From Bordetella parapertussis (GTDB lineage Bacteria > Pseudomonadota > Gammaproteobacteria > Burkholderiales > Casimicrobiaceae): a stretch of 64,000 bases of DNA. The DNA is taken from positions 1 to 64,000 of the forward strand of contig CALQLA020000025.1 of the NCBI GenBank assembly GCA_943331295.2. Reading direction: 5' to 3'. Below are positions 1 to 7,953 of this stretch, piece after piece. Position 1 is the stretch's first letter. Every line of letters starts with the position of its first letter. The notes under the pieces are model-generated. The model ran no database searches. It saw only the letters and a list, made by a program, of their open reading frames with translations, and was not told the DNA's origin. Both the position numbers and the translations under genes were made by a program.

Positions 1-133
1 ACCGGGATGGTTGCTCCCATATCGTGTGCCCGCCTGTGTCCTCGAAGAACCCAGGTGGATACAGAGTTTCCGGGATGTCAGCCATCCCTTTCTACCGTAG
101 ACAAGCGTCGAAGAGCCGTATTTCGGGCATCCG

Positions 134-799
134 GTGTCGGCGAGCGTTGACCCGACGGCGCCTACGATTCCGACGCCGGGCTCGACCAGCCATCCGGTGT
201 TCAGGGGCCCGTTCGGCGCCGTGACAACGCTCGACATGTACGGCAACGAAGCTACCTTCGACGTCACGGCCGGCGCCACGATACTGGCGACCGATTCCAG
301 CCCGGCGAAGGCACCGACGATCCTGGTCCGGCAGTTCGGCCTCGGCAAGATCGTCTTCCTGTCGGATGTCGACATGATTTCCAACTACACCGGGACGGCG
401 GGCGCGACGATCACCAACCAGAACGACCGGTTCCTGGGCAACCTGTTCGCATTCGCGGGCTCGATCACGCCGGTCGTCGGCCTCTGGTGGAACCCGGCGG
501 AATCGGGCAGCGGCTACAACATCGACGTGAAGCACAACGTGATGGTGGTCACCACTTACAGCTACAAGACGAACGGCGACTCCGAGTGGTACATCTCGAC
601 CGGCAGGTTGTCGGGCAACACGTTCAACGGCGTACTGGACAAGGCCCGCAACGGCCAATGCATCTCGTGCGCCTATACGGGCATCGCGGTCTCCGGCGGC
701 AACGACGGCGCGATCGTCATCCAGTTCTCGTCGGCGACGTCGGGCACGGCGTTCCTGCCGGGCGGCCGCGTCGTCCCGATCCAGCCGCAGCCGTTCTGA
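134..799 (+). CDS. C-terminal part of a secreted/surface protein, 5' end lost or uncertain
   Basis: I do not recognise a named family with certainty. The frame is open from just after a stop at about position 98, and the first usable start is a GTG at 134 with no clear Shine-Dalgarno, so the N-terminus looks truncated or shifted rather than native. The protein has two parts. Residues about 1-115 contain a 'GLGKIVFLSDVDMIS' stretch like the C-terminal half of glutamine-amidotransferase-like periplasmic proteins. Residues about 115-221 begin 'VVGLWWNPAESGSGYNIDV', which resembles the short WNP-ES-G-G repeat domain found in betaproteobacterial extracellular proteins. It converges with the epimerase pseudogene downstream. 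The function is unknown, and it could be a pseudogene. Confidence 0.5.
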   Translation: MSASVDPTAPTIPTPGSTSHPVFRGPFGAVTTLDMYGNEATFDVTAGATILATDSSPAKAPTILVRQFGLGKIVFLSDVDMISNYTGTAGATITNQNDRFLGNLFAFAGSITPVVGLWWNPAESGSGYNIDVKHNVMVVTTYSYKTNGDSEWYISTGRLSGNTFNGVLDKARNGQCISCAYTGIAVSGGNDGAIVIQFSSATSGTAFLPGGRVVPIQPQPF

Positions 800-869
800 C
801 GGGGCGGGGCTTGCGGGTTCGCGCGATTCGTCGCGCGGCCCGCGCCGGCCTTGCGGACCCGCACGGCCG

Positions 870-1618
870 TCACGACCGCGTGAGGCTCCTTTCCTGCGCG
901 GCGGACATTACGTTCTGCCACGCCGACGCGTTGTCGCGCGCGGCGAGCCATTCCGCGGTGTCGTCGATGGTGACGGCGAGCGGACGCTCGGCGAGGCCCG
1001 CCCGATGCGCGCGCCGGCAGTCGAACTCCATGAAGCCCGTCGCGGCGGCGGCGCTGTCCGGAATCCACAACGGCAGCCCCGTCCACGGCACGACGCCGCG
1101 GGCGAGCAGGGACTTGTCGTCGCGCCAGACGGGCCGTGTCGTCACGCTGCGGCGCGCCGCAGCGGCGACGAGCGCCTCGACCAGCGCGCCCATCGTCCAC
1201 TGCCCGCGGTCGCTGCAGGCATTGAACGTGCCGCCGACGCGACGCGCGGCAAGGTCGAGCAGGAACGCCGCGAGGTCGCGGCCGTCGACGAACTGCAGCG
1301 GCCGCGTCGGCGGGCCGGGAACGACGGCCACCGCCGGGCGTTCGCCGAGGAGTCCGGGCAGCAGGAAGCGCGCGACCCAGTAGCCGAAGCGATCGGTCCC
1401 GTCGCAGGGCCCGACGATGAGGCCGGGGCGCACGAGCGCCGAGCGCCCGGCACCGAATACCGCTGCGACCTCGCGCTCGCAGGCGGCCTTCAGCGCACCG
1501 TAGTTCGCCGTCAGGTCCTCGGTCGAGTGAAGATCGTGACGTCGATGCCGCGCGCGAGTGCGGCGTCGACGACGTGCCGGCCAAGAAAGCGAGTGCCACC
1601 CAGGACGAGGAGCTTCAA
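870..1618 (-). pseudogene. NAD-dependent epimerase/dehydratase-like gene with internal deletion and frameshift
   Basis: Reading from a TTG at 1618, the minus strand encodes 'LKLLVLGGTRFLGRHVVDAA', a Rossmann nucleotide-binding start (GGTxFLG). That frame hits a stop about 35 codons in. The other part of the protein is open in another frame down to 870 and includes 'TANYGALKAACE' (the YxxxK catalytic-type motif) and 'LVRPGLIVGPCDGTDRF', typical of extended short-chain epimerases of isoflavone-reductase/SDR type. Between the two parts, roughly 80-100 residues normally present in the family (beta-4 to the catalytic serine region) are missing. The join lies near 1530. It follows the beta-hydroxyacid dehydrogenase gene by about 20 bases and would be co-transcribed with it. 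It is unlikely to be functional unless the join is an assembly error. Confidence 0.8.
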
Positions 1619-1639
1619 GGTACCGCCCGGGGCGAGGGG

Positions 1640-2578
1640 TCAGGCGCCGCCGACGATCTTCACGCCGGCGATCTTCTCCTGCGCCTCCATCAGCGACGCG
1701 ATGTACTTGTCGCCGAATCCGAGCAGGTTCGCCTGCACCATCGTCTGGTGCACGGCTTCGCCGAGGATCGCCGACGTCGGCAGCGCCTCGGCGAGGTGCG
1801 TGTAGTAGCGGAGGTCCTTCATCGCGTTGGCCAGCGTGAACTTGAGGCCCGACAGGTCGCCGTCCTGCAGCATGCGGCCGACGGTCATCTGGAAGATGCC
1901 GGAATTGACGCCGCCGGCGCTGATGACCTCGTGCAGCTTCCGGATCGACACGCCGGCCTTGGCGGCGGTGGCCACGGCTTCCGCGCTCGACGTGGCGATC
2001 GCCATCGCCATGAAGTTGTTGATCAGCTTGATCGTGTGGCCGTGCCCGGGCGGGCCGGCGTGGATGATGTTCTCGCAGAACGCCGCCAGCACGGGCTTGA
2101 GCCGCGCGAACACGGCGTCCTCGGCGCCGACCATGATGTTGAGCTTGCCCTCCTCCGCCTCCTTCGGCGTGCGGGCGAGCGGCGCGTCGACGAACTCGGC
2201 CCCCTTGGCCACGAACAGCGCGCGCAGCGCCGCCGTCGACGCGGGCTCGGCGGTCGACGTGTCGACGACGACGAGGCCCGGGCGGGCCGCCGCCAGCAGC
2301 CCGTCGGCGCCGTGCACCACGGCCTCGACCTGCGGCGTGCCGGTCACGCACAGGAACACGATGTCGGAATGGCGCGCGACGTCGGCGTTGGTCGCGACCT
2401 CGGTGGCGCCCGCCGCGAGCAGGTCCTCGAGCGGCTTCCGGTTGCGGTGCACGCGCACCGTCAGCGGGAACCCCTTGGTCACGAGGTTCTTCGCCATGCC
2501 ATGGCCCATCAGGCCCAGTCCGATGAAGCCGACGCGCGGCTTCGCTCCGGCAGTTGCGTCACTCGCAGGTGCATTCAT
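1640..2578 (-). CDS. NAD(P)-dependent beta-hydroxyacid dehydrogenase (3-hydroxyisobutyrate dehydrogenase family)
   Basis: This 312-residue cytosolic oxidoreductase carries an N-terminal Rossmann motif, 'GFIGLGLMGHGMAKNL', at about residues 17-32. It also has the substrate-loop motif 'DAPLARTPKEAEEGKL' (family consensus DAPVSGG-like) and a conserved catalytic-lysine helix, 'IKLINNFMAMA'. Length and architecture match the 3-HIBDH / tartronate-semialdehyde reductase / glyoxylate reductase family, which oxidises or reduces small beta-hydroxyacids with NAD(P). The exact substrate cannot be read from sequence. The ATG at 2578 gives a short extension before the Rossmann fold. The epimerase pseudogene follows on the same strand. 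Confidence 0.88.
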   Translation of the reverse strand: MNAPASDATAGAKPRVGFIGLGLMGHGMAKNLVTKGFPLTVRVHRNRKPLEDLLAAGATEVATNADVARHSDIVFLCVTGTPQVEAVVHGADGLLAAARPGLVVVDTSTAEPASTAALRALFVAKGAEFVDAPLARTPKEAEEGKLNIMVGAEDAVFARLKPVLAAFCENIIHAGPPGHGHTIKLINNFMAMAIATSSAEAVATAAKAGVSIRKLHEVISAGGVNSGIFQMTVGRMLQDGDLSGLKFTLANAMKDLRYYTHLAEALPTSAILGEAVHQTMVQANLLGFGDKYIASLMEAQEKIAGVKIVGGA

Positions 2579-2661
2579 GTTCTATCCCCAGGTGGCGGGC
2601 GCTGCAACCCGGCTGGGCGACGCCTCTTCGAAGATTCTATCGCGTTTCCGCAGGCGGCCTT

Positions 2662-3558
2662 TCAGTCGACGGCCGTCGGCCCGCGCGCCACCGCCGCGAG
2701 CAGCGCCTGCCGCCGCTCGTGCCACGCGAGCAGCAGCCCGCTGCCGGCGATCACGCCGATGCCGGCCAGCGTGATCCGGTCGGGGAACTGCCCGAACACC
2801 AGCCAGCCGAGCAATACCGACCAGACGAGCTGCGTGTACGAGAACGGCGTCAGCGCCGACGCCGGCGCCCGGGCGAACGCTCGGATGAACAGGAAGTGGC
2901 CGCAGGTCCCGAACGCGCCCATCACCGCGATGAGGCCGAGGTGCCGCCACGGCAGCGCCAGCGAGTCGGCCAGCACCGGCACGAACGGCGTCAGCAGCAC
3001 GGTGCCGCACAGCGCCGGATAGAACAGCGTCGTGCGCGGGTCCTCGCGGCTCAGCGTGCGGGTGAGGATCTGGAACACCGCATAGAGGCCGGCCGCGGCG
3101 ATGCCGAACCCCGCGGAGCCGTGCAGGATCGATGCGCCCGGGCGCACGATCAGCAGCATGCCGATGAAGCCCGCGACGACGAACGCCCAGCGCGACGGCG
3201 TCATCTTCTCCTTCAGGAACACCACCGCGATCAGCACCACCACTACCGGCGTCGAGTAGTTGATCGCGGTCGCATCGGCAAGCGGCAGGCCCTTCAGCGC
3301 CGTGAAGAAGCACACCGACGAGGAGACGAGGATCAGGCTGCGCAGGAGCTGCAGCCGGAACCGCGGCGTGCGCACCAGCCGCGTGCCGATCTGCGGCCCG
3401 AACCACAGCGCGAGGCTCGCCGCCTGCACGACGTAGCGCGCCCACACCAGCAGCATCACCGGGTACGTGGCCGTCAGGTACTTGGCCGTCGCCTCCGTCA
3501 CCGAGAAGCACGCGACGGCGGCGACGATCATCAGCGCGGCGGAGGGCGGTACGTGCAT
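2662..3558 (-). CDS. DMT-superfamily (EamA) transporter
   Basis: This is a 298-residue inner-membrane protein with about ten hydrophobic segments and the duplicated EamA layout. Characteristic parts are 'LKGLPLADATAINYSTPVVV' near the end of the first repeat and 'FSYTQLVWSVLLGWLVFGQ' in the second. I chose the ATG at 3558, giving 'MHVPPSAALM', because the first membrane helix starts immediately after it; the longer ORF extension upstream is proline/arginine-rich and reads as noncoding. Family members export or import amino acids, metabolites or drugs, and the substrate is not predictable. It is transcribed divergently from the downstream GST gene. Confidence 0.88.
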   Translation of the reverse strand: MHVPPSAALMIVAAVACFSVTEATAKYLTATYPVMLLVWARYVVQAASLALWFGPQIGTRLVRTPRFRLQLLRSLILVSSSVCFFTALKGLPLADATAINYSTPVVVVLIAVVFLKEKMTPSRWAFVVAGFIGMLLIVRPGASILHGSAGFGIAAAGLYAVFQILTRTLSREDPRTTLFYPALCGTVLLTPFVPVLADSLALPWRHLGLIAVMGAFGTCGHFLFIRAFARAPASALTPFSYTQLVWSVLLGWLVFGQFPDRITLAGIGVIAGSGLLLAWHERRQALLAAVARGPTAVD

Positions 3559-3835
3559 CGTTGGTCGGCGGCGGCGCGCGCGGCGCGGCGGAGGGAACGC
3601 GGAACCCGGCGGGCCGGCGGGGCTGCCGCCGGCGACCGCCGGTGAACGGCCAGTCACCGGCACCCCGCGTCGACCGGTGCGCCATTCTAGAGCATCACGC
3701 TCCCCTTCGCGGCAACGGCAACCGCGCCTGCCGGCGATGGTAGTAAACTTGGCGCCCGCACGACCGAGGCGCCGCTGCCGGCGCCCTCCCCTTCGATCCC
3801 CCGCGGCACCGGCCGCGCAGCCAGGAGGCAACCCC

Positions 3836-4510
3836 ATGAAGCTGTACTTCCACCCCGTTTCGACCGTCAGTCGACCGATCATGCTGTTCGCCGCCGACAA
3901 CAACATCGCGCTCGACTACCAGGTCGTCGACCTGATGACCGGCGAGCACCTGAAGCCCGCGTTTGCCGCGATCAACCCGAGCTGCGCGGTGCCGGCGCTG
4001 GAAGACGGCGACTTCCGGATGGCCGAGAGCTCGGCGATCCTCAAGTACCTCGCCGACAAGTTCGACCTGCCGTCGTACCCGAAGGACCTGCAGAAGCGCG
4101 CGCGCGTGAACGAGATGATGGACTGGCTCAACACCGGCTTCTACCGGGACTTCGGCTACGGCTTGGTCTATCCGCAGATCTTCCCGCAGGCGCGCCGTCG
4201 CAGCGACGAGGCGCAGGCGGCCACGCTCGAGTACGGCAAGCAGAAATCGAAGTTCTGGCTCGGGGTGTTGGACTCGAAGCTGATCGGCCCCGGCAGGAAG
4301 TACCTGTGCGGCGACGAGATCACGATCGCCGACTACCTCGGCGCCGGCATGATCTCGCTGGTCGACGCGATCGGCTGCGACCTCACGCCGTTCCCGAACC
4401 TCTCCCGCTGGTTCGCGACGATGAAGGCGCGGCCCAACTGGGCGAAGTCCAACGAGGTGTTCTACGGGATGGCCGCGTCGATGAAGGGCAAGACCTACGA
4501 GACGGTCTGA
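3836..4510 (+). CDS. Glutathione S-transferase family protein
   Basis: This is a 224-residue cytosolic protein with an N-terminal thioredoxin-like GST domain (residues 1-80). The active-site loop 'HPVSTVSRP' lies near residue 6, followed by the cis-proline 'CAVPALEDGDFRMAESSAI', which forms the glutathione gamma-glutamyl binding site. The C-terminal all-helical domain (about residues 90-220) includes 'YLCGDEITIADYLGAGMI', the conserved N-capping GST motif. The closest class is theta/beta-like. The ATG at 3836 is preceded by a good ribosome site (ccaggaggcaacccc). It probably conjugates or reduces electrophilic substrates with glutathione. The arfB gene follows about 80 bases downstream. Confidence 0.9.
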   Translation: MKLYFHPVSTVSRPIMLFAADNNIALDYQVVDLMTGEHLKPAFAAINPSCAVPALEDGDFRMAESSAILKYLADKFDLPSYPKDLQKRARVNEMMDWLNTGFYRDFGYGLVYPQIFPQARRRSDEAQAATLEYGKQKSKFWLGVLDSKLIGPGRKYLCGDEITIADYLGAGMISLVDAIGCDLTPFPNLSRWFATMKARPNWAKSNEVFYGMAASMKGKTYETV

Positions 4511-4591
4511 CGTCGCGACCGGCGTCGCCCGCGGCCGGTACCGCCGGCCGGGGGCGACGGCCGGAGGCCCAGGGCACAGGAACAGCGACGC

Positions 4592-4993
4592 ATGTCGAAA
4601 CTCATCGTTCCGGCGACCGAGCTCGAGATCACGGCCATCCGCGCGCAGGGCGCGGGTGGCCAGAACGTCAACAAGGTGTCCTCGGCCGTCCAGCTGCGCT
4701 TCGACATCGCGGCGTCGAGCCTGCCGGACGGCGTGAAGGCGCGCCTCCTTGCGCTCGCCGATTCGCGGATCACCGCCGACGGCGTGCTGGTGCTGAAGGC
4801 GCAGACGCAGCGCACGCAGGAGGCCAACCGGCGCGATGCGCTCGACCGGCTGCACGAGCTGGTCGCGAGCGTGGCGGTCGCGCCGCACAAGCGCCACGCC
4901 ACGCGCCCGACGCTGGGCTCGAAGAAGAGGCGGCTGGAAGCCAAGACACGCCGCGGGCAGACGAAGGTGCTGCGGGGCAAGGTCGAGGAGTAG
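4592..4993 (+). CDS. arfB: Alternative ribosome-rescue factor / peptidyl-tRNA hydrolase ArfB
   Basis: This 133-residue protein has the class-I release-factor catalytic loop 'RAQGAGGQNVNKV' (GGQ at residues about 22-24). It lacks codon-recognition domains and ends in a basic tail, 'SKKRRLEAKTRRGQTKVLRG'. That is the ArfB/YaeJ layout: the tail enters the empty mRNA channel of stalled ribosomes and the GGQ loop hydrolyses the peptidyl-tRNA. The length matches the family (about 135-140). The stop codon TAG is supplied by the first bases of a gtagcccgg repeat element, so the gene's 3' end coincides with that element. Confidence 0.95.
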   Translation: MSKLIVPATELEITAIRAQGAGGQNVNKVSSAVQLRFDIAASSLPDGVKARLLALADSRITADGVLVLKAQTQRTQEANRRDALDRLHELVASVAVAPHKRHATRPTLGSKKRRLEAKTRRGQTKVLRGKVEE

Positions 4994-5080
4994 CCCGGCG
5001 TTGAGCGCAAGCGAAACCCGGGTCGGACGTGCCCGTTCGCGCCTCCCCCCGGGTTTCGCTCGCGCTCAACCCGGGCTACG
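4990..5080. repeat. Paired inverted 'gtagcccgg..gttgagcg..gaaacccggg' element (REP-like)
   Basis: Two inverted arms begin and end with gtagcccgg / ccgggctac. They contain gttgagcgcaagcgaaacccggg and its complement, separated by about 30 bases. Related copies lie at 37882-37920, 54049-54163 and 62419-62454. It starts on the arfB stop codon and could fold into a long hairpin, so transcription termination or mRNA 3' protection is plausible. Confidence 0.85.
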
Positions 5081-5151
5081 GAACGGCGGGCTGCCTGCCG
5101 ACGTGCATCGCGACCGTGGTAGGGTGCGCGCTTTCACAACGGAGGATGGGG

Positions 5152-5922
5152 ATGTCGACTGCGGATGCAACGAACGGGCCCGAGCCCGTGATCTCGACGA
5201 GGAACGGCGACGCCGCCTGGGTGACGATCGACCGGCCGGCGCTGCGCAACGCGCTCGACGTCCGGGCGATGAAGGCGCTGGCGCTGCACCTGCGCGCGGC
5301 CGAGACGAGCGACGCGCGCTGCATCGTGCTGACCGGCAGCAGCGGCAATTTCTGCGCCGGCGGCGACGTCTCGGTGCTGTCCACGCAGGAGGATTACTAC
5401 CAGTACACGTCGTCGTTTGCCGAGGCCTGCGACGCGATCGCGGGCCTCACCAAGCCGCTGATCGCGCGGGTGTCCGGCCGGGCGACGGCGGCCGGCATGG
5501 CGATCGTCGCGCTCTCGGACATCGCGGTGGCGACGCAGGACGCGGTGTTCGGGACGCCGGAAATCACGCACGGCATGTTCCCGATGATGGCGATGGGACC
5601 GATCGCGGCCGAGATCGGACGCAAGGCGGCGTGGCGGCTCTTCTACAGCGGTGAGCTCATCTCCGGCACGGACGCGCTGGCGCTGGGGCTGCTCACCGAG
5701 GTCGCCGCCGATCCGGCCGACCTCGACGCCCGCGTCGACCAATGGGTGCGCTGCATCGCGAAAGCCGATCCCCGCCCGCTGGCGCTGGGCCGGCAGTTGT
5801 TCCACGAATTGCTGGATACGCCGCGGTCCGAGGCGGTCCGGCTGGGCGGCAAGTGCGTGCTCAGGCTCCTGGCGCTGCGCACTTCGGTGCCGCCGCGCGC
5901 CGACTACCTCGTCGCCGAGTAG
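5152..5922 (+). CDS. Enoyl-CoA hydratase/isomerase family protein
   Basis: This is a 256-residue crotonase-fold protein. The oxyanion-hole segments are visible as 'SSGNFCAGGDVSVL' (about residues 62-75) and 'SGRATAAGMAIVALSDIAVA' (about 105-125). The acidic catalytic position lies around 'FGTPEITHGMFP'. The fold matches enoyl-CoA hydratases and isomerases that act on CoA thioesters in beta-oxidation-like routes. The substrate cannot be assigned, and only one catalytic Glu position is obvious, so isomerase or other crotonase chemistry is possible. I chose the ATG at 5152 because GGAGG lies six bases upstream; an ATG at 5146 is too close to it. Confidence 0.88.
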   Translation: MSTADATNGPEPVISTRNGDAAWVTIDRPALRNALDVRAMKALALHLRAAETSDARCIVLTGSSGNFCAGGDVSVLSTQEDYYQYTSSFAEACDAIAGLTKPLIARVSGRATAAGMAIVALSDIAVATQDAVFGTPEITHGMFPMMAMGPIAAEIGRKAAWRLFYSGELISGTDALALGLLTEVAADPADLDARVDQWVRCIAKADPRPLALGRQLFHELLDTPRSEAVRLGGKCVLRLLALRTSVPPRADYLVAE

Positions 5923-6151
5923 CCGCGCCGGCGCCCGTGCCGAGGGCCGGGAGCCGGCCCCGGCGGCCATCGTGGATTGCGATGGCCCACTTGCCGAGTC
6001 AGCATTTCAGTGTTGCCACGATCGCGGCTAACCTTCGCCGCGAAGCCGCTCGCTTTCCGCGCCCGCGCTGCCGTCGTGCAGGCGGCGCGCGCATCCCGGC
6101 GGCCATCACCAATACAGATGCGACAGCATCGGTCACGAAGGAGGACGATCC

Positions 6152-7204
6152 GTGGATACGATTCGGACGGCGAACAGGCTTGGCATCGCGGCTCTCGCAT
6201 GGACGACGGCGCTCGCCGTCCTGCCTTGCGCGCCGGCGGCGGCACAGACGACCACCCTGACGGTCTACACGTCGCTGCAGAAGGAACTGCTCGGCCCCTA
6301 CGAGGCCGCCTTCAAGAAGGCGTACCCGCAGATCCAGATCGCATGGCTGCGCGAGGCCACGGGCACGCTGCAGGCGCGCCTGCTCGCCGAGAAGGACAAT
6401 CCGCGCGCCGACGTCATCTTCGGCGTTCCGATCATGTCGCTGGTCGCCCTCGACCAGGCGGGCCTCGTCCAGCGCTACGCCCCGAAAGGCTGGAAGGACC
6501 TGAAGCCGCACATGCGCGACAAGCAGGATCCGCCCATCTGGACCGGGATGGATATGTACATCAGCGTGATCTGCTTCAACACCGTCGAGGCCAAGAAGCG
6601 CAACCTGCCGCGCCCGACGCGCTGGACCGACCTCGCCAACCCCGTGTACCGCGGGCAGCTGACGATGCCGAGCCCCGCCGCCACGCAGACGGGCTACCTC
6701 AACCTCGTCGCCTGGATGCAGAACCAGGGCGAGCAGCCGGCGTGGAAGTTCATGGACCAGCTCCACGCCAACACCGCGATGTACACGAACTCGAGCTCGA
6801 CCCCGTGCAAGCTCGCCGCCACCGGCGAGTACGCGATCGGCTTCTCGACCGACATCACCGCCCCGCTGCTGAAGACCAAGGGCGCGCCGATCGACATCAT
6901 CCTGCCCGAGGACAAGTCCGGCTGGGAGATCGAGGGCACGGCGCTGGTCAAGGGCTCGAAGAACATGGAGGCGGCGAAGCTGCTGGCCGACTGGTCGGTG
7001 TCGAAGGCCGCGAACGAGCAGTACAACAAGTTCATGGCGATCGTCGCGCTGCCGGGCTTCGACAACCTGCCGCAGAACTACCCGCCCAACAGCGAGGCGA
7101 TGATGGTCGAGCTCGACGTGCCGTGGGCCATCGCCAACCGCACCCGGCTCGTCAACGAGTGGGTCAAGAACTACAGCAGCAAGGCCGAGCCGAAGGCGCC
7201 CTGA
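6152..7204 (+). CDS. ABC transporter substrate-binding protein, 2-aminoethylphosphonate/iron type (first copy)
   Basis: This is a 350-residue periplasmic solute-binding protein with an N-terminal Sec signal peptide ending near 'CAPAAAQ' (about residue 32). The mature start 'TTLTVYTSLQKELLGPYEAAF' is typical of family-1 binding proteins of the ferric-iron/aminoethylphosphonate (PhnS2-like) group. Later, 'YTNSSSTPCKLAATGEYAIG' is shared almost exactly with the second binding protein at 13385, so the two are recent paralogues. Translation starts at GTG 6152 after gaaggagga. The matching ATPase and permease lie downstream, beyond an interposed TRAP operon. The phosphonate assignment rests on family resemblance; iron or another anion is possible. 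Confidence 0.85.
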   Translation: MDTIRTANRLGIAALAWTTALAVLPCAPAAAQTTTLTVYTSLQKELLGPYEAAFKKAYPQIQIAWLREATGTLQARLLAEKDNPRADVIFGVPIMSLVALDQAGLVQRYAPKGWKDLKPHMRDKQDPPIWTGMDMYISVICFNTVEAKKRNLPRPTRWTDLANPVYRGQLTMPSPAATQTGYLNLVAWMQNQGEQPAWKFMDQLHANTAMYTNSSSTPCKLAATGEYAIGFSTDITAPLLKTKGAPIDIILPEDKSGWEIEGTALVKGSKNMEAAKLLADWSVSKAANEQYNKFMAIVALPGFDNLPQNYPPNSEAMMVELDVPWAIANRTRLVNEWVKNYSSKAEPKAP

Positions 7205-7268
7205 CACCGCCGCCCGCCGCCCGCCGGCGGCGCCCGGGTCAACCGAACACCCTTCCCGACAAGGCTTC

Positions 7269-7772
7269 ATGGAGTTCCACAGACTGGCCTCGAGGCTTTC
7301 CCGCGTGGTGGAAGTCGCCGTCGGCCTGATCCTCGCCGCGATCCTGATCCTCGCGATGGGCGAGATCTTCGCGCGCTACCTCACCGGCCATTCGCTGGTG
7401 TGGGTCGACGAACTCGGCCGCCTGCTGTTCGTCTGGCTGACCTTCCTCGCGGCCGCCGCGGCGTTCCATCACCGGATGCACTTCCGCGTGGTGCTGCTGT
7501 GGCGGGCCATGACGCCGCGGACGCGGCGGCGGCTCGAAGTGGTCGTCGACCTCGTCGTGCTGGCCTTCGCCGTGGTGCTGCTGACGCAGTCGCTGGAGAT
7601 CCTCGACCGGACCCAGGTGCAGCGGACAACCGCGCTGCAGATTCGGATGAGCTACGTCTATTCGGTGGTGCCGCTGTCCGCGCTCCTGATCATGGCGTTC
7701 ATCCTGCTGCGCTGGGCCGAGGCGGTGCAGACGCGAAGCCTGCCCGATCCGGCCGGCGCGGCCCACTCGTGA
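7269..7772 (+). CDS. TRAP transporter small permease (DctQ-type)
   Basis: This is a 167-residue membrane protein with four predicted helices. It carries the DctQ signature 'GEIFARYLTGHSLVWVDELG' around residues 36-55 (family motif R-Y-x(7)W-x-[ED]-E). It pairs with the large permease downstream (7954) and the periplasmic binding protein at 9294 to form a proton- or sodium-driven tripartite carboxylate importer. The ATG at 7269 follows the upstream binding-protein stop by 64 bases. A 60-base tandem repeat begins at its stop codon and separates it from the large subunit, which is unusual because DctQ and DctM genes usually abut or overlap. Confidence 0.9.
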   Translation: MEFHRLASRLSRVVEVAVGLILAAILILAMGEIFARYLTGHSLVWVDELGRLLFVWLTFLAAAAAFHHRMHFRVVLLWRAMTPRTRRRLEVVVDLVVLAFAVVLLTQSLEILDRTQVQRTTALQIRMSYVYSVVPLSALLIMAFILLRWAEAVQTRSLPDPAGAAHS

Positions 7773-7886
7773 GCCCGCCGGGCCGTCCCAAGGGCGAACA
7801 CCGGAGCGCGCAGCGCGCAGGTAGTCCTGTCCGCCCGCCGGGCCGTCCCAAGGGCGAACACCGGAGCGCGCAGCGCGCAGGTAGTC
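7773..7886. repeat. Two tandem 60-bp-period repeats between dctQ and dctM genes
   Basis: Two copies (7773-7826 and 7833-7886) share 54 identical consecutive bases, gcccgccgggccgtcccaag and onward to gtagtc, at an exact 60-base period. Each contains the internal dyad gcgcgcagcgcgc. They start immediately after the small-permease stop codon. Confidence 0.93.
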
Positions 7887-7953
7887 TGGCGACCCGGCCC
7901 GTCCCCCGCGCGACACGCAGGCGCCCGGCCGCCACCCGCGACAGGGCGGCGGC

